From an uncultured Lachnospiraceae bacterium (GTDB lineage Bacteria; Bacillota; Clostridia; Lachnospirales; Lachnospiraceae): a stretch of 64,000 nucleotides of DNA. Under the pieces are notes generated by a model that ran no database searches, was not told the origin of the DNA, and was given only the letters and a program-made list of their open reading frames with translations. The position numbers and the translations under genes are program-made. Each line of letters starts with the position of its first letter. The stretch's first letter is position 1. This document shows, in pieces, positions 40,898 through 49,627 of the stretch. Location of the stretch: NCBI GenBank assembly GCA_910577735.1, contig CAJTOO010000013.1:1-64000 (forward strand). Direction: 5' to 3'.

Positions 40898-42412
40898 ATG
40901 GATAAAATAAAGGCGCATATCATTGTGAATAAGGATTTTGTAAAGGGAGAGATTGATAAGAGAATCTATGGCTCCTTTGTGGAGCATATGGGGCGTGTGG
41001 TCTATTCGGGTATCTATGAGCCGGGGCATGAGACAGCAGATGAGGACGGCTTTCGGCAGGATGTTCTGGAAAAAGTGAAAGAGATGGGCGTGACAGCAGT
41101 GCGTTATCCCGGAGGGAATTTTGTGTCCTGTTACGACTGGCGGGACGGTGTGGGGCCGGTGAAAGAACGTCCCCGCAGGCTGGAGATCGCATGGCGTGCC
41201 ATAGAGACCAATGAGATTGGGACCAATGAATTTATGAAATGGGCAAAGAAAGCGGGAATCGAACCGGTCTTTGCAGTGAATCTGGGAACCAAGGGAATTG
41301 AGAATGCGGTGTCCCTGGTGGAGTATTGTAATATCAAAGAAGGAACGTATTACAGTGACTGGAGAAAGGAACACGGCGTGGAGAATCCCTATGGTATCAA
41401 GACTTGGTGTCTTGGTAACGAGATGGACGGGGACTGGCAGATGGGGCATAAGACAGCCAAGGAGTATGGCAGGCTGGCTCAGGAGACGGCGAAAGCCATG
41501 AAGCAGGTAGACAGTAATATCGAATTGGTTTCCTGCGGCAGTTCCAAGTCCGATATGAAGACTTATCCGGACTGGGAGGCAGAAACACTGAAATATACAT
41601 ATCCTTATGTAGATTATGTTTCGCTCCATCAGTACTATGGCGGACAGGAACTTGGTACAAGGAATTTTCTTTCTCAGTCACTGGATATGGAACAGTATAT
41701 TCAAACCGTAATCGGTACCTGTGATTATGTGAAAGCATGGCACCGCTCGGATAAGACGCTGCATATCAGCTTTGATGAGTGGGGGGTATGGTCGGTGCCG
41801 GATCAGGTGGTGGCGGCTTCGGTGGATGAGAGTCCCTGGCAGGTGGCGCCTCATTTAAGCGAGCAGATTTATACCATGGAGGATACTTTGCTATTTGCCG
41901 GAATGATGATGAACTTCCTAAAGCACGCGGACCGCATTAAGATTGCCTGCCAGTCTCTTCTGACCAATATCAGTGCGGCTATCATGACGGAACGGGGCGG
42001 CGGGGTATGGGTACAGCCCATCTATTATCCGTTTATGCATATGGCGCATTATGGAGTTGGCCAGACGCTGCTTGGTGTGGATGAGATACCCTGTTATAAC
42101 TGTGATCTTAGAAATGATGTTCCCTGTGTGGATTATGTGGCGGTTCATAACGAGGAAGGAAAGGAAGTAGTGCTGTTTGCCGTAAACCGTATGGAGCAAG
42201 AGGCGCAGGTAAGCTTGGAATTGCAGGGATTTCAAGCGGTCTGTGTAACGGAACATGTGACACTGCACTGTGAGGACACAAAGACTACCAATCTGGAAGA
42301 CCATGACGCCGTGAAACCGGAACGGACAGATACGGACAGTCTGCAGGACAATGTAGTGACAAGTATCTTGCCGCCTCTTTCCTGGAATATGGTACGAATC
42401 CAAATTATGTGA
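40898..42412 (+). CDS. Alpha-L-arabinofuranosidase, GH51
   Basis: Retaining GH51 enzyme of 504 residues that releases arabinofuranose from arabinoxylan or arabinan fragments. No signal peptide, so it acts on imported oligosaccharides. Acid/base Glu175 is in CLGNEMDGDWQMGHK and nucleophile Glu294 in SFDEWGVW. The N-terminus KRIYGSFVEHMGRVVYSGIY and the segment VRYPGGNF are typical. It follows the permeases by about 80 bases with GGAG about 12 bases from the ATG. The gene placement gives the importer its likely substrate. Confidence 0.95.
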   Translation: MDKIKAHIIVNKDFVKGEIDKRIYGSFVEHMGRVVYSGIYEPGHETADEDGFRQDVLEKVKEMGVTAVRYPGGNFVSCYDWRDGVGPVKERPRRLEIAWRAIETNEIGTNEFMKWAKKAGIEPVFAVNLGTKGIENAVSLVEYCNIKEGTYYSDWRKEHGVENPYGIKTWCLGNEMDGDWQMGHKTAKEYGRLAQETAKAMKQVDSNIELVSCGSSKSDMKTYPDWEAETLKYTYPYVDYVSLHQYYGGQELGTRNFLSQSLDMEQYIQTVIGTCDYVKAWHRSDKTLHISFDEWGVWSVPDQVVAASVDESPWQVAPHLSEQIYTMEDTLLFAGMMMNFLKHADRIKIACQSLLTNISAAIMTERGGGVWVQPIYYPFMHMAHYGVGQTLLGVDEIPCYNCDLRNDVPCVDYVAVHNEEGKEVVLFAVNRMEQEAQVSLELQGFQAVCVTEHVTLHCEDTKTTNLEDHDAVKPERTDTDSLQDNVVTSILPPLSWNMVRIQIM

Positions 42413-42449
42413 TAGAATAGATTATACTATATTTAGAGGGGGATATACG

Positions 42450-43454
42450 GTGGCGATAACAGCGAAGGAACTTGCTAAGATGTGTGGTGTCTCAAGGATG
42501 ACCGTGCATCGGGCACTCACGGATACAGGAAGGATAAATCCGCAGACGAAGGAATTGATTCAGGCTAAGGCAAAAGAATGCGGGTATCGGCCTGATCTGT
42601 TGGCAAGAGGACTGGTAAAGGGGCAGACCTTTTACATAGGCGTAGTGGTATTGGATGTGAACAACAGATATTTCTCCCAGATGCTCAGTGCCATCAGCGC
42701 GGAGGCGCGCAAGAGGGGGTATTTTGTTAATATCACGCTCCATGAAGAGAATAAAGAAATGGAAAAGGAGCAGTTGGAGCGGCTGGTGGATTATCATGTG
42801 GATGGCATTATTCTTTCCTCTGTTAACCAGGGAAATGCGTACCGGGATTTTTTGAAAAGTCTGGATACGCCCATTGTCACCATAGGCAACAGGATTGCTG
42901 ACGGCATCCCCTTTGTGAGTATAGAGGAGAAAAAGGCAGCGAAGGAAGCCACGCAGATGATTCTCACAAAGGGTTACGAAAAGATTGTCTTCGTGTGTCC
43001 GTCCGTGGAACAGACAGAACACAATACCTATGTGCACAGACAGCGTCTGGAGGGTTTTACAGAGGCGGTAGACCAGTGTAACAAAACACAAGAGCTGCAA
43101 GTAGAGAGCCTTGTGATTGGTGTCGGGGATGGATTTGTGGAACGGACTTATGAAGAAATGCAAAGCAGCGCAAAGAGGATGGCCTTTTTCTGTTCCGGAG
43201 ATGTTTTTGCACTGGATATTATGAAATACATGACCGCAAAGGGGAAGAAGGCCGGGGTGGATTATGGCATCATAGGATTCGATGGCATTGACATTTTAGA
43301 CTATGTGACACCGCGGCTGTGTACCATCTATAATCCAGTGGAGCCGGTGGCCAAGGAGGCAGTGAAGCTGCTCTTTAAACTGATGAATGGGGAAACCTCA
43401 AAAGATGAGACCGTGATCTTGGATTGTGAGATGATGGAGGGGGAGACACTGTGA
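42450..43454 (+). CDS. LacI-family transcriptional regulator
   Basis: 334 residues from a GTG with AGAGGGGG upstream. HTH residues 1-50: ITAKELAKMCGVSRMTVHRAL. The effector domain of the ribose-binding fold follows (FYIGVVVLDVNNRYFSQML, the middle segment GIILSSVNQG, and the end GIIGFDGIDILDYVTPRLC). It probably represses the transporter/arabinofuranosidase operon in response to arabinose or an arabino-oligosaccharide; the paired palindromes at 37344 and 37373 are candidate sites. A hairpin GAGACAC...GTGTCTC covers its stop codon. Confidence 0.9.
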   Translation: MAITAKELAKMCGVSRMTVHRALTDTGRINPQTKELIQAKAKECGYRPDLLARGLVKGQTFYIGVVVLDVNNRYFSQMLSAISAEARKRGYFVNITLHEENKEMEKEQLERLVDYHVDGIILSSVNQGNAYRDFLKSLDTPIVTIGNRIADGIPFVSIEEKKAAKEATQMILTKGYEKIVFVCPSVEQTEHNTYVHRQRLEGFTEAVDQCNKTQELQVESLVIGVGDGFVERTYEEMQSSAKRMAFFCSGDVFALDIMKYMTAKGKKAGVDYGIIGFDGIDILDYVTPRLCTIYNPVEPVAKEAVKLLFKLMNGETSKDETVILDCEMMEGETL

Positions 43455-43465
43455 GAAACGGTGTC

Positions 43466-43880
43466 TCTCTGCATTTAACAAACAGCAGAAAGGAGTGCAG
43501 GCAGCAAAACCCGGAGATGAGGTACTTGTTGCGCCCGGAATTTACCGTGAATATGTGGATCCCCAGAATGGGGGCAGCGAGGAGGCGCGTATCACCTAAC
43601 TGGCCGGTGGAAGAGACCGAGGTCAAAGAGGATATGGGATTTGAGATGGCAGATAATCAGGTGGTAGGTACGCATTTGAACCGGAAGAGCGTTTTGAAAA
43701 TCCGGATGGCTCCCCGATTATTTTTGACACAGATTATCTGGGAGAACATTGTGGAACGGCAGCAGTGCCGGGGCCGTTTGCGTCAGCTAAGATAGCCGGG
43801 AAGATAATCTGGTGATTGCAGGAGCGGATGACCGCGCAGATGAAAGAAAGAGAAATATGGGAAACCTCAAAGGGCCTTGT
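43466..43880 (+). pseudogene. Decayed right-handed beta-helix protein gene
   Basis: Several short frames carry protein-like text. Frame 1 up to 43599 reads QKGVQAAKPGDEVLVAPGIY then REYVDPQNGGSEEARIT, the start of a parallel beta-helix domain as in chondroitinase/pectate-lyase-like enzymes. Further on, another frame (about 43673-43813) reads AFEPEERFENPDGSPIIFDT then DYLGEHCGTAAVPGPFASAK, and a third (about 43805-43880) DNLVIAGADDRADERKR. None is long enough to be functional. Internal deletions and frameshifts have removed most of the gene, which probably belonged to the arabinoside locus as a polysaccharide-active enzyme. Confidence 0.6.
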
Positions 43881-43905
43881 GGGAGTCGTTTTACAAGGTC
43901 CTTTT
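43869..43905 (+). terminator. Terminator after the decayed gene
   Basis: AAAGGGCCTTGT (43869-43880) pairs with ACAAGGTCCTTT (43893-43904) with one mismatch, followed by TG and a further T-rich stretch. Its left arm resembles that of the terminator at 20663. Confidence 0.7.
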
Positions 43906-44015
43906 GCTGTTTTACATATTTAACATTGCAATTATTTCACAGGTGGAATATGATTTTTATGATGAAAAAAGCAGAGAATAGAAGAAAGAGAATAAGAATC
44001 TGAGGAGATGATCAT

Positions 44016-44483
44016 ATGAATAAAACAGTTGCAGAATCCAGGATAGAGCAGGTATACCAAGTGCGTCCGGAGCATTTAAATGGGGCCGGAAGGCTGTTTG
44101 GCGGGAAATTAATGGAGTGGATTGATGAATTGGCTGGGCTTGTGGGGATCAGGCATGCACAACAGGATGTGATAACCGCCTCTGTTGATAATCTGAAATT
44201 TATCAGAGGCGCCTATCTGAAGGATCTGATTGTGTTGATTGGCAGAGTGACATTTGTGGGAAAGACATCTATGGAAGTACGGGTAGATACTTATATAGAA
44301 AGTCTTGATGGAATCCGCAAACCCATAAACAGGGCATATCTGACACTGGTAGCAGTTGACAAGGACGGCAATCCGGTGCCGGTTCCGGGTCTTATGATAG
44401 AGACCGAGGCACAGAAGGCAGAATGGGAATCCGGAATTAAAAGGCGGGAAATGCGTAAGCTTCGGAGAGAAGAAGGATTCTGA
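44016..44483 (+). CDS. Acyl-CoA thioesterase (hotdog fold)
   Basis: 155-residue hotdog-fold thioesterase of the YciA/BFIT type that hydrolyses acyl-CoA to free acid and CoA. Signatures: VRPEHLNGAGRLFGGKLMEW with the catalytic-region helix, and ITASVDNLKFIRGAYLKDL, where Asp is the usual general-base position. GAGGAG lies upstream of the ATG. Stand-alone gene; preferred chain length is not predictable. Confidence 0.88.
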   Translation: MNKTVAESRIEQVYQVRPEHLNGAGRLFGGKLMEWIDELAGLVGIRHAQQDVITASVDNLKFIRGAYLKDLIVLIGRVTFVGKTSMEVRVDTYIESLDGIRKPINRAYLTLVAVDKDGNPVPVPGLMIETEAQKAEWESGIKRREMRKLRREEGF

Positions 44484-44659
44484 TAAAATATATCAAAAGT
44501 ACTAGGAGGGGCTTTATTTTATTCACGGTTCGTGGTATGATAACTCAGAAAGTCTGTTGCCGCCGGTACGTGACCTGCTTTAGGGAATGTCAGTGGTTTA
44601 AGTGGACTTTTGCTATGTCTGTTTATAGAAGAAATGTTGAGAAAAGGAGCGATGTGAAC

Positions 44660-46690
44660 ATGGTAACTAAACAGTCAGACTCCCGCTCTGGGCGCAAAAT
44701 GAGAAGGAGTCTCAATGGAAGGATATTAAGGAATACGACACTTAATATTTTGATATTGGTGGCAATGTGTTGTGTGATTATGGCGCTTTCGATGCAATCA
44801 CTGGCAAACAGTATTTTGCTGGACAGCCTGCAGCCTATGGCCAGACAGTCAGCTAAGACGGTGGAAGCGAATATTCATATGCTGGCAGACCGGATGATGA
44901 TGATTGCCAGCGATTCCAGGATGAGCATTGTCAACCTGGGGAACGATACGGCAGAGATGTCCGATGCTGATGGGCTAAAGGGCAGTTGGGAAGCCGTCTT
45001 GACAGAGGCAGCAGAAATATATGAATTTCAGTCCATCGCCCTGTATGATTTGAAGGGCAGTCTTATTCTGGAAACAGGTGGCGCAGCGGAAAGGCTGGAC
45101 AGTGACTTTCTGGCGCTTTTACAGGAAACAGATAACCTGACAACCCATGCCGGCACTAATTCTCATGAGGGGCTTGGAATCACCATGGGCATGCCGGTGA
45201 AAGAGGAAGGTGAGACAGCCTATTATGTGGTTGGCGTGTATAAATATGATGCATTGAATGATGTGTTAAGCAGTATCAATCTGGGGAAACATGGTATGGC
45301 CTATATGGTGAACCGTGAAGGTATTGTTACGGGGCATCCGGATCAGTCAGAGGTTACCGCAGGAAGTACATTGCTTCAGCTTAGCGGGGGCAATGAGGCA
45401 GCGATTAAGAGTGTGACCACAGGCGAGACCGGGGCTACGGAGTTTGTCATTGACGGGCAGACAATGTTAGTTGCCTTTTCCCCTATTCGCGGTACTCAGT
45501 GGGCTCTGGTCATTCAGGTGCCAAAGTCTGACTATAATAGTCTGATTAACAGGGCAATGGAAGTGGCATGGGGATGTACGCTGGTGATGCTCTTGCTTTC
45601 TATGGTATTTATCCTGCGGCTGGCCAAATCCATTTCCAAACCTGTTAAGAATGTGACAAGCAGGATGATCTCCCTTTCCGACGGGGATTTACATACGGAG
45701 GTGACCAACATTCGTTCAGGGGATGAACTGGAGGTCATGACCAGGACATTGGCTGATACGTTAGCAAGTGTTAACCGATACATATCAGATATCAGACAGG
45801 TATTAAGTGGGGTTGCCGATGGCAATCTGCAGATTGAACCGCAGGTGGAGTATAAAGGAGATTTTACGCTGATTCAGAATAGCCTGGGAACCATTCTGCA
45901 GTCCATGAATGAGACCATATTGGGCTTTCAGTCGGCAGCCACCCGGCTTGCCAGTATGGCGGAAGAATTAAGCGGCCAGTCCGGACAGCTGCATCAGGCA
46001 TCGTTAGAACAGAATCAGGCAACGGAGGCGTTGGTCGGTGAAGTGATGCATGTCAAAGAGCAGCTTGCCGGCGTCACGAAGAGAAGTGATCAGACAAGAG
46101 CCATGACAGGGGAGATTACCAGAAAGGTACAGGAAGCCAATACCCAGATGGAAGCGCTTTCTAATGCCATGCATGATATCAGTTCCAATGCGGAGGAGAT
46201 TACATCCATCGCCAAGGCGATAGATGATATTGCTTTCCAGACCAGCATACTGGCTCTGAATGCTTCTGTGGAAGCTGCTCATGCAGGAAGCGCGGGCAAA
46301 GGGTTTGCTGTGGTAGCGGAAGAGGTTAAGGACCTGGCAGGAAAGAGTGCCCAGGCTGCCCAAAGCGCGGTGGAAATCGTGGCAAATACCAGGGCCGTTA
46401 TCCAGACGGGTGTGGAGCTGAATGACAGTACGGCTGAATCGCTTAAGGCAATTTACGGTGTTTCCACTGAAATCAGTGAAATTTCAGACCAGCTGGTGGC
46501 AGCAGTAGAGGGGCAGGAGAGCGCACTGATCAGTATGGAGGAGAGAATTGAAACTATTTCAAGCATTGCAGACCGGAATTTGCAAAATGCAGGCGGAACA
46601 AGTCAGTCCAGCGGCTTGTTGGCGAGAGAAGCCGAGGAACTTCAGGCACAGGTAGGGAAATTTGCTTTGAAGGAGGGATATGACAGATGA
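44660..46690 (+). CDS. Methyl-accepting chemotaxis protein
   Basis: About 676 residues from ATG 44660; GTG at 44654 is closer to GGAG (4 bases) and equally possible. Topology: basic N-terminus, helix at about 28-50, extracellular Cache-type sensor domain (50-300), second helix (about 305-327), HAMP domain (SKPVKNVTSRMISLSDGDLH and following), then a coiled-coil signalling domain whose hairpin tip reads IDDIAFQTSILALNASVEAA. The tip matches receptors that bind CheA/CheW. The stop overlaps the start of an FMN-binding lipoprotein (ATGA), so the two are translationally coupled, which suggests the lipoprotein belongs to the same sensing pathway. Confidence 0.93.
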   Translation: MVTKQSDSRSGRKMRRSLNGRILRNTTLNILILVAMCCVIMALSMQSLANSILLDSLQPMARQSAKTVEANIHMLADRMMMIASDSRMSIVNLGNDTAEMSDADGLKGSWEAVLTEAAEIYEFQSIALYDLKGSLILETGGAAERLDSDFLALLQETDNLTTHAGTNSHEGLGITMGMPVKEEGETAYYVVGVYKYDALNDVLSSINLGKHGMAYMVNREGIVTGHPDQSEVTAGSTLLQLSGGNEAAIKSVTTGETGATEFVIDGQTMLVAFSPIRGTQWALVIQVPKSDYNSLINRAMEVAWGCTLVMLLLSMVFILRLAKSISKPVKNVTSRMISLSDGDLHTEVTNIRSGDELEVMTRTLADTLASVNRYISDIRQVLSGVADGNLQIEPQVEYKGDFTLIQNSLGTILQSMNETILGFQSAATRLASMAEELSGQSGQLHQASLEQNQATEALVGEVMHVKEQLAGVTKRSDQTRAMTGEITRKVQEANTQMEALSNAMHDISSNAEEITSIAKAIDDIAFQTSILALNASVEAAHAGSAGKGFAVVAEEVKDLAGKSAQAAQSAVEIVANTRAVIQTGVELNDSTAESLKAIYGVSTEISEISDQLVAAVEGQESALISMEERIETISSIADRNLQNAGGTSQSSGLLAREAEELQAQVGKFALKEGYDR

Positions 46691-47127
46691 AACGGATATT
46701 GAGTATTGTGTTGCTTTTAGTGTTTATGCTGTCCTTGACAGCCTGCGGTGAGCAGACAGGACTTCAGGACGGTTACTATACCGCACAGGCTTCAGAGTTT
46801 AGCCATGGCTGGAAAGAATATATCACGATTATGGTCAAAGGCGGGAGCATTGTCTCTGTGGAGTATAATGCAGAGAATGCCAGTGGATTTATTAAGAGCT
46901 GGGATAATACCTATATGCAGACAATGCTGCATGCGAATGGAACCTATCCTAATGAATATACCCGCTATTATGCCGGTCAGCTTTTAGAGGGGCAGGGGGA
47001 GGGGCAGATTGATGCCCTGACTGGTGCAACTTCCTCTTACGGTTCCTTTCAGAAGCTTGCCGTTGCTGTGATAGAACAGGCAAAACAGGGAGACTCAAGT
47101 ATCGTGGTTGTGGATACAGCCCATTGA
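46687..47127 (+). CDS. FMN-binding-domain lipoprotein
   Basis: 146 residues. Signal peptide and lipobox SLTAC (Cys20), then a small FMN-binding domain (DGYYTAQASEFSHGWKEYI and following). The segment IDALTGATSSYGSF fits the ApbE flavinylation motif DxxTGATxS, so Thr115 may carry covalent FMN. Such extracytosolic flavoproteins (PplA-like) pass electrons outside the membrane. No apbE or Rnf/eet genes are in the window. It is coupled to the chemoreceptor by a 4-base overlap, suggesting redox sensing, although simple electron transfer is possible. Confidence 0.78.
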   Translation: MKRILSIVLLLVFMLSLTACGEQTGLQDGYYTAQASEFSHGWKEYITIMVKGGSIVSVEYNAENASGFIKSWDNTYMQTMLHANGTYPNEYTRYYAGQLLEGQGEGQIDALTGATSSYGSFQKLAVAVIEQAKQGDSSIVVVDTAH

Positions 47128-47191
47128 GAACTTGCTTGCCTGTAAGTAAATCTGGTAACAAGCTAATACAACAAAAGAACGGAGAGGGACA

Positions 47192-48793
47192 ATGAAAAAG
47201 AAAAAACTGTTACGAGGAATCGGGATATGGATTCTGTGTCTGGCACTTTTACCGATTACCGCATTTGCAGCAGACGGGGAAGCAGAGTACACATCTGCCA
47301 TGTATGCTACCTTTTGGGCGCTGGTTCCGCCAATTGTGGCGATTGTGCTGGCGCTGATCACAAAGGAAGTATACAGTTCCCTGTTTATCGGTATTCTGGT
47401 GGGCGGCCTGTTTTATTCCGGATTTTCCTTTGAGGGGACACTGACACACATATTTAACAATGGGTTTGTGGCGGTGTTGTCCGACAGTTATAATGTGGGT
47501 ATCCTGATATTCCTCGTGATACTGGGAGCGATGGTGAGCCTTATGAACCGGGCCGGAGGATCTGCGGCTTTTGGCCATTACGCCAAAGAAAAGATTAAGA
47601 CCCGTGCCGGTGCACAGCTTGCTACTGTGGCATTGGGTGTCCTGATTTTCATTGATGATTATTTCAACTGTCTTACCGTTGGAAGCGTTATGAAGCCCGT
47701 GACGGATGAACATAAGGTCTCCAGGGCGAAACTGGCGTATCTGATTGATGCTACGGCAGCGCCGGTCTGCATTATCGCTCCTATCTCTTCCTGGGCCGCT
47801 GCGGTATCCGGGTTTGTGGAAGGAGAAGACGGTTTCTCCATTTTTATCCGTGCTATTCCTTATAATTTCTATGCCATTTTAACCATCGCGATGATGATCG
47901 CGCTGGTACTCCTGAATATTGACTTTGGGCCTATGAAATCTCATGAGATGAATGCGCTGAAGGGAGACTTGTTTTCTACGAAAGATGGCGCAGCATCAAA
48001 GGAAGAAGAGATTGTGAATCCCAAAGGAAAGGTGATTGATCTGTTGATTCCTATTATCATGTTGATCATATGCTGTGTAATCGGCATGATTTATACGGGG
48101 GGATTTTTTGATGGGGCGGATTTTGTGTCAGCATTCTCTAACTCCGATGCTTCTGTAGGATTGGCATTAGGCAGCATCTGTGCCATGATATTGACGATTA
48201 TGATTTATCTGATCAGAAGGGTTTTAAGCTTTACAGACTGTATGAAATGTCTGCCTGACGGCTTTAAGGCCATGGTTCCGGCGATTCTGATTCTTACTTT
48301 TGCATGGACGCTGAAAGCCATGACAGATTCCTTGGGTGCAGCAGTCTTTGTGGCTGATGCGGTGCAGAAGAGTGCAGGATCATTGATGAATTTCCTGCCG
48401 GCAATCATCTTCCTGGTGGCATGCTTCCTGGCATTTTCCACAGGAACATCCTGGGGCACATTTGGTATCCTGATTCCGATTGTGGTGAATGTGTTCGTGA
48501 ATACCAATCCGCAGCTGATGATCATTTCCATCTCTGCATGTATGGCAGGAGCGGTGTGCGGCGATCATTGTTCTCCCATATCGGATACCACGATTATGGC
48601 ATCTGCCGGAGCCCAGTGTGATCATGTGAACCATGTGTCCACACAGCTGCCCTATGTTATTGTGGTTGCGGCGATTTCCTTTGTCACCTATATAGTGGCA
48701 GGTTTTACCCGCAGTGCATGGATTTCCCTGCCGGTAGGATGTGTGCTCTTGCTCTTTACCATGTTTGTTCTAAAGAATATGAAAAAGGAGTAA
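47192..48793 (+). CDS. NhaC-type Na+/H+ antiporter
   Basis: Membrane antiporter, 533 residues with about 11-12 helices. The N-terminus begins with a cleavable-looking signal peptide (LLPITAFAADG, about 20-31). Family motifs include LIFIDDYFNCLTVGSVMKPV (around residue 150-169) and the later STGTSWGTFGILIP and GDHCSPISDTTIM. Na+/H+ or lactate/malate-type exchange are both possible in this family. It lies 64 bases after the FMN lipoprotein, same strand, and may share its transcript. GGAGAGG precedes the ATG. Confidence 0.88.
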   Translation: MKKKKLLRGIGIWILCLALLPITAFAADGEAEYTSAMYATFWALVPPIVAIVLALITKEVYSSLFIGILVGGLFYSGFSFEGTLTHIFNNGFVAVLSDSYNVGILIFLVILGAMVSLMNRAGGSAAFGHYAKEKIKTRAGAQLATVALGVLIFIDDYFNCLTVGSVMKPVTDEHKVSRAKLAYLIDATAAPVCIIAPISSWAAAVSGFVEGEDGFSIFIRAIPYNFYAILTIAMMIALVLLNIDFGPMKSHEMNALKGDLFSTKDGAASKEEEIVNPKGKVIDLLIPIIMLIICCVIGMIYTGGFFDGADFVSAFSNSDASVGLALGSICAMILTIMIYLIRRVLSFTDCMKCLPDGFKAMVPAILILTFAWTLKAMTDSLGAAVFVADAVQKSAGSLMNFLPAIIFLVACFLAFSTGTSWGTFGILIPIVVNVFVNTNPQLMIISISACMAGAVCGDHCSPISDTTIMASAGAQCDHVNHVSTQLPYVIVVAAISFVTYIVAGFTRSAWISLPVGCVLLLFTMFVLKNMKKE

Positions 48794-48827
48794 ATGGTAA
48801 TTCAGCTATATATCATATGCCATTAGC

Positions 48828-48888
48828 AAGGTTGATTGTCAACTTATTTATAAATAAGGTTGACAATCAACCTTTTTTTTGTTACTTT
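48828..48888 (+). promoter_or_regulatory. BirA-type biotin operator, also a terminator
   Basis: Perfect 16-base arms AAGGTTGATTGTCAAC (48828-48843) and GTTGACAATCAACCTT (48859-48874) with a 15-base loop. The core TTGTCAAC-N15-GTTGACAA fits the Firmicutes BirA operator. The right arm carries TTGACA (48860-48865), 17 bases before a weak -10 TACTTT (48883-48888), so bound BirA would block the bio promoter. Eight T follow the right arm, so the same palindrome can terminate nhaC transcripts. Confidence 0.82.
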
Positions 48889-49019
48889 AGTTTACGAACA
48901 TATCTTTGAGAGATTTTGATAGAAAGAGATGTGAACATAAGATATGTAGTTACTCGCAGGCAAGGACAGGAAGTGTGGGGAAGGTTTGGGATTCACGGGC
49001 ACTTCAGGATGGAGGAAAC

Positions 49020-49571
49020 ATGGAACAGAAAAGCAGGATTCAGAAAATGGCTGTGTGCAGTCTTTTTACAGCATTGACAGCGGTGGGAGCATTTATTAAG
49101 ATACCGGTCCCGGTAGTCCCCTTTACCTTGCAGTTTCTATTTACGATGCTGGCAGGGCTTCTTCTGGGAGGCAGGCTGGGAGCTGTCAGCGTTTTAGCCT
49201 ATGCCTTACTGGGACTGGCGGGACTTCCCATCTTTGCAGAAGGCGGCGGGTTCTGGTATCTGCTAAAGCCCAGTTTCGGTTACATTCTGGGATTTATTCT
49301 GGCGGCATATGTAACCGGCAGGATGACAGAAAAGCGGGAAGGCCAGCCTTTGGGTAAGATTCTGATTGCCAACTTTATCGGGCTTGCCATTGTCTATGGC
49401 GTGGGAATGGTGTACTACTATGTCATTTGTAATTATGTGATCAATACCCCTATTGGATTGTGGCCCTTGTTTCTGTATTGTTTCCTTTTGGCAGTACCGG
49501 GGGACATCTGTCTGTGCTTTGTGGCGGCAGTCCTGACAAAACGGATTAAGCCGGTGCTGGCCAGAATGTGA
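49020..49571 (+). CDS. bioY: Biotin transporter substrate-binding subunit BioY
   Basis: S component of an ECF-type biotin importer, 183 residues with six membrane helices. The ATG at 49020 is preceded by GGAGGAAAC; the frame open from 48906 upstream lacks a site. KIPVPVVPFTLQFLFTMLAG and the LLGGRLGAVSVLAYALLGLA segment are diagnostic. First gene behind the BirA operator. The shared EcfT/EcfA module is not in the window. Confidence 0.93.
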   Translation: MEQKSRIQKMAVCSLFTALTAVGAFIKIPVPVVPFTLQFLFTMLAGLLLGGRLGAVSVLAYALLGLAGLPIFAEGGGFWYLLKPSFGYILGFILAAYVTGRMTEKREGQPLGKILIANFIGLAIVYGVGMVYYYVICNYVINTPIGLWPLFLYCFLLAVPGDICLCFVAAVLTKRIKPVLARM

Positions 49572-49627
49572 AGGTGAAAGGAAGAGATGGACAGGGAAAC
49601 CGGTGTGATGGTGATAGGGAGGAAAAC

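Noticed and set aside
40871..41629. 252-residue minus-strand ORF
   Set aside because: Antisense to GH51 arabinofuranosidase with both catalytic Glu residues.
42492..43163. 223-residue minus-strand ORF
   Set aside because: Antisense to a complete LacI regulator; no ribosome site.
43451..43795. 114-residue ORF after the LacI gene
   Set aside because: Its frame mixes fragments; protein-like text is found in other frames, so the region is treated as a pseudogene.
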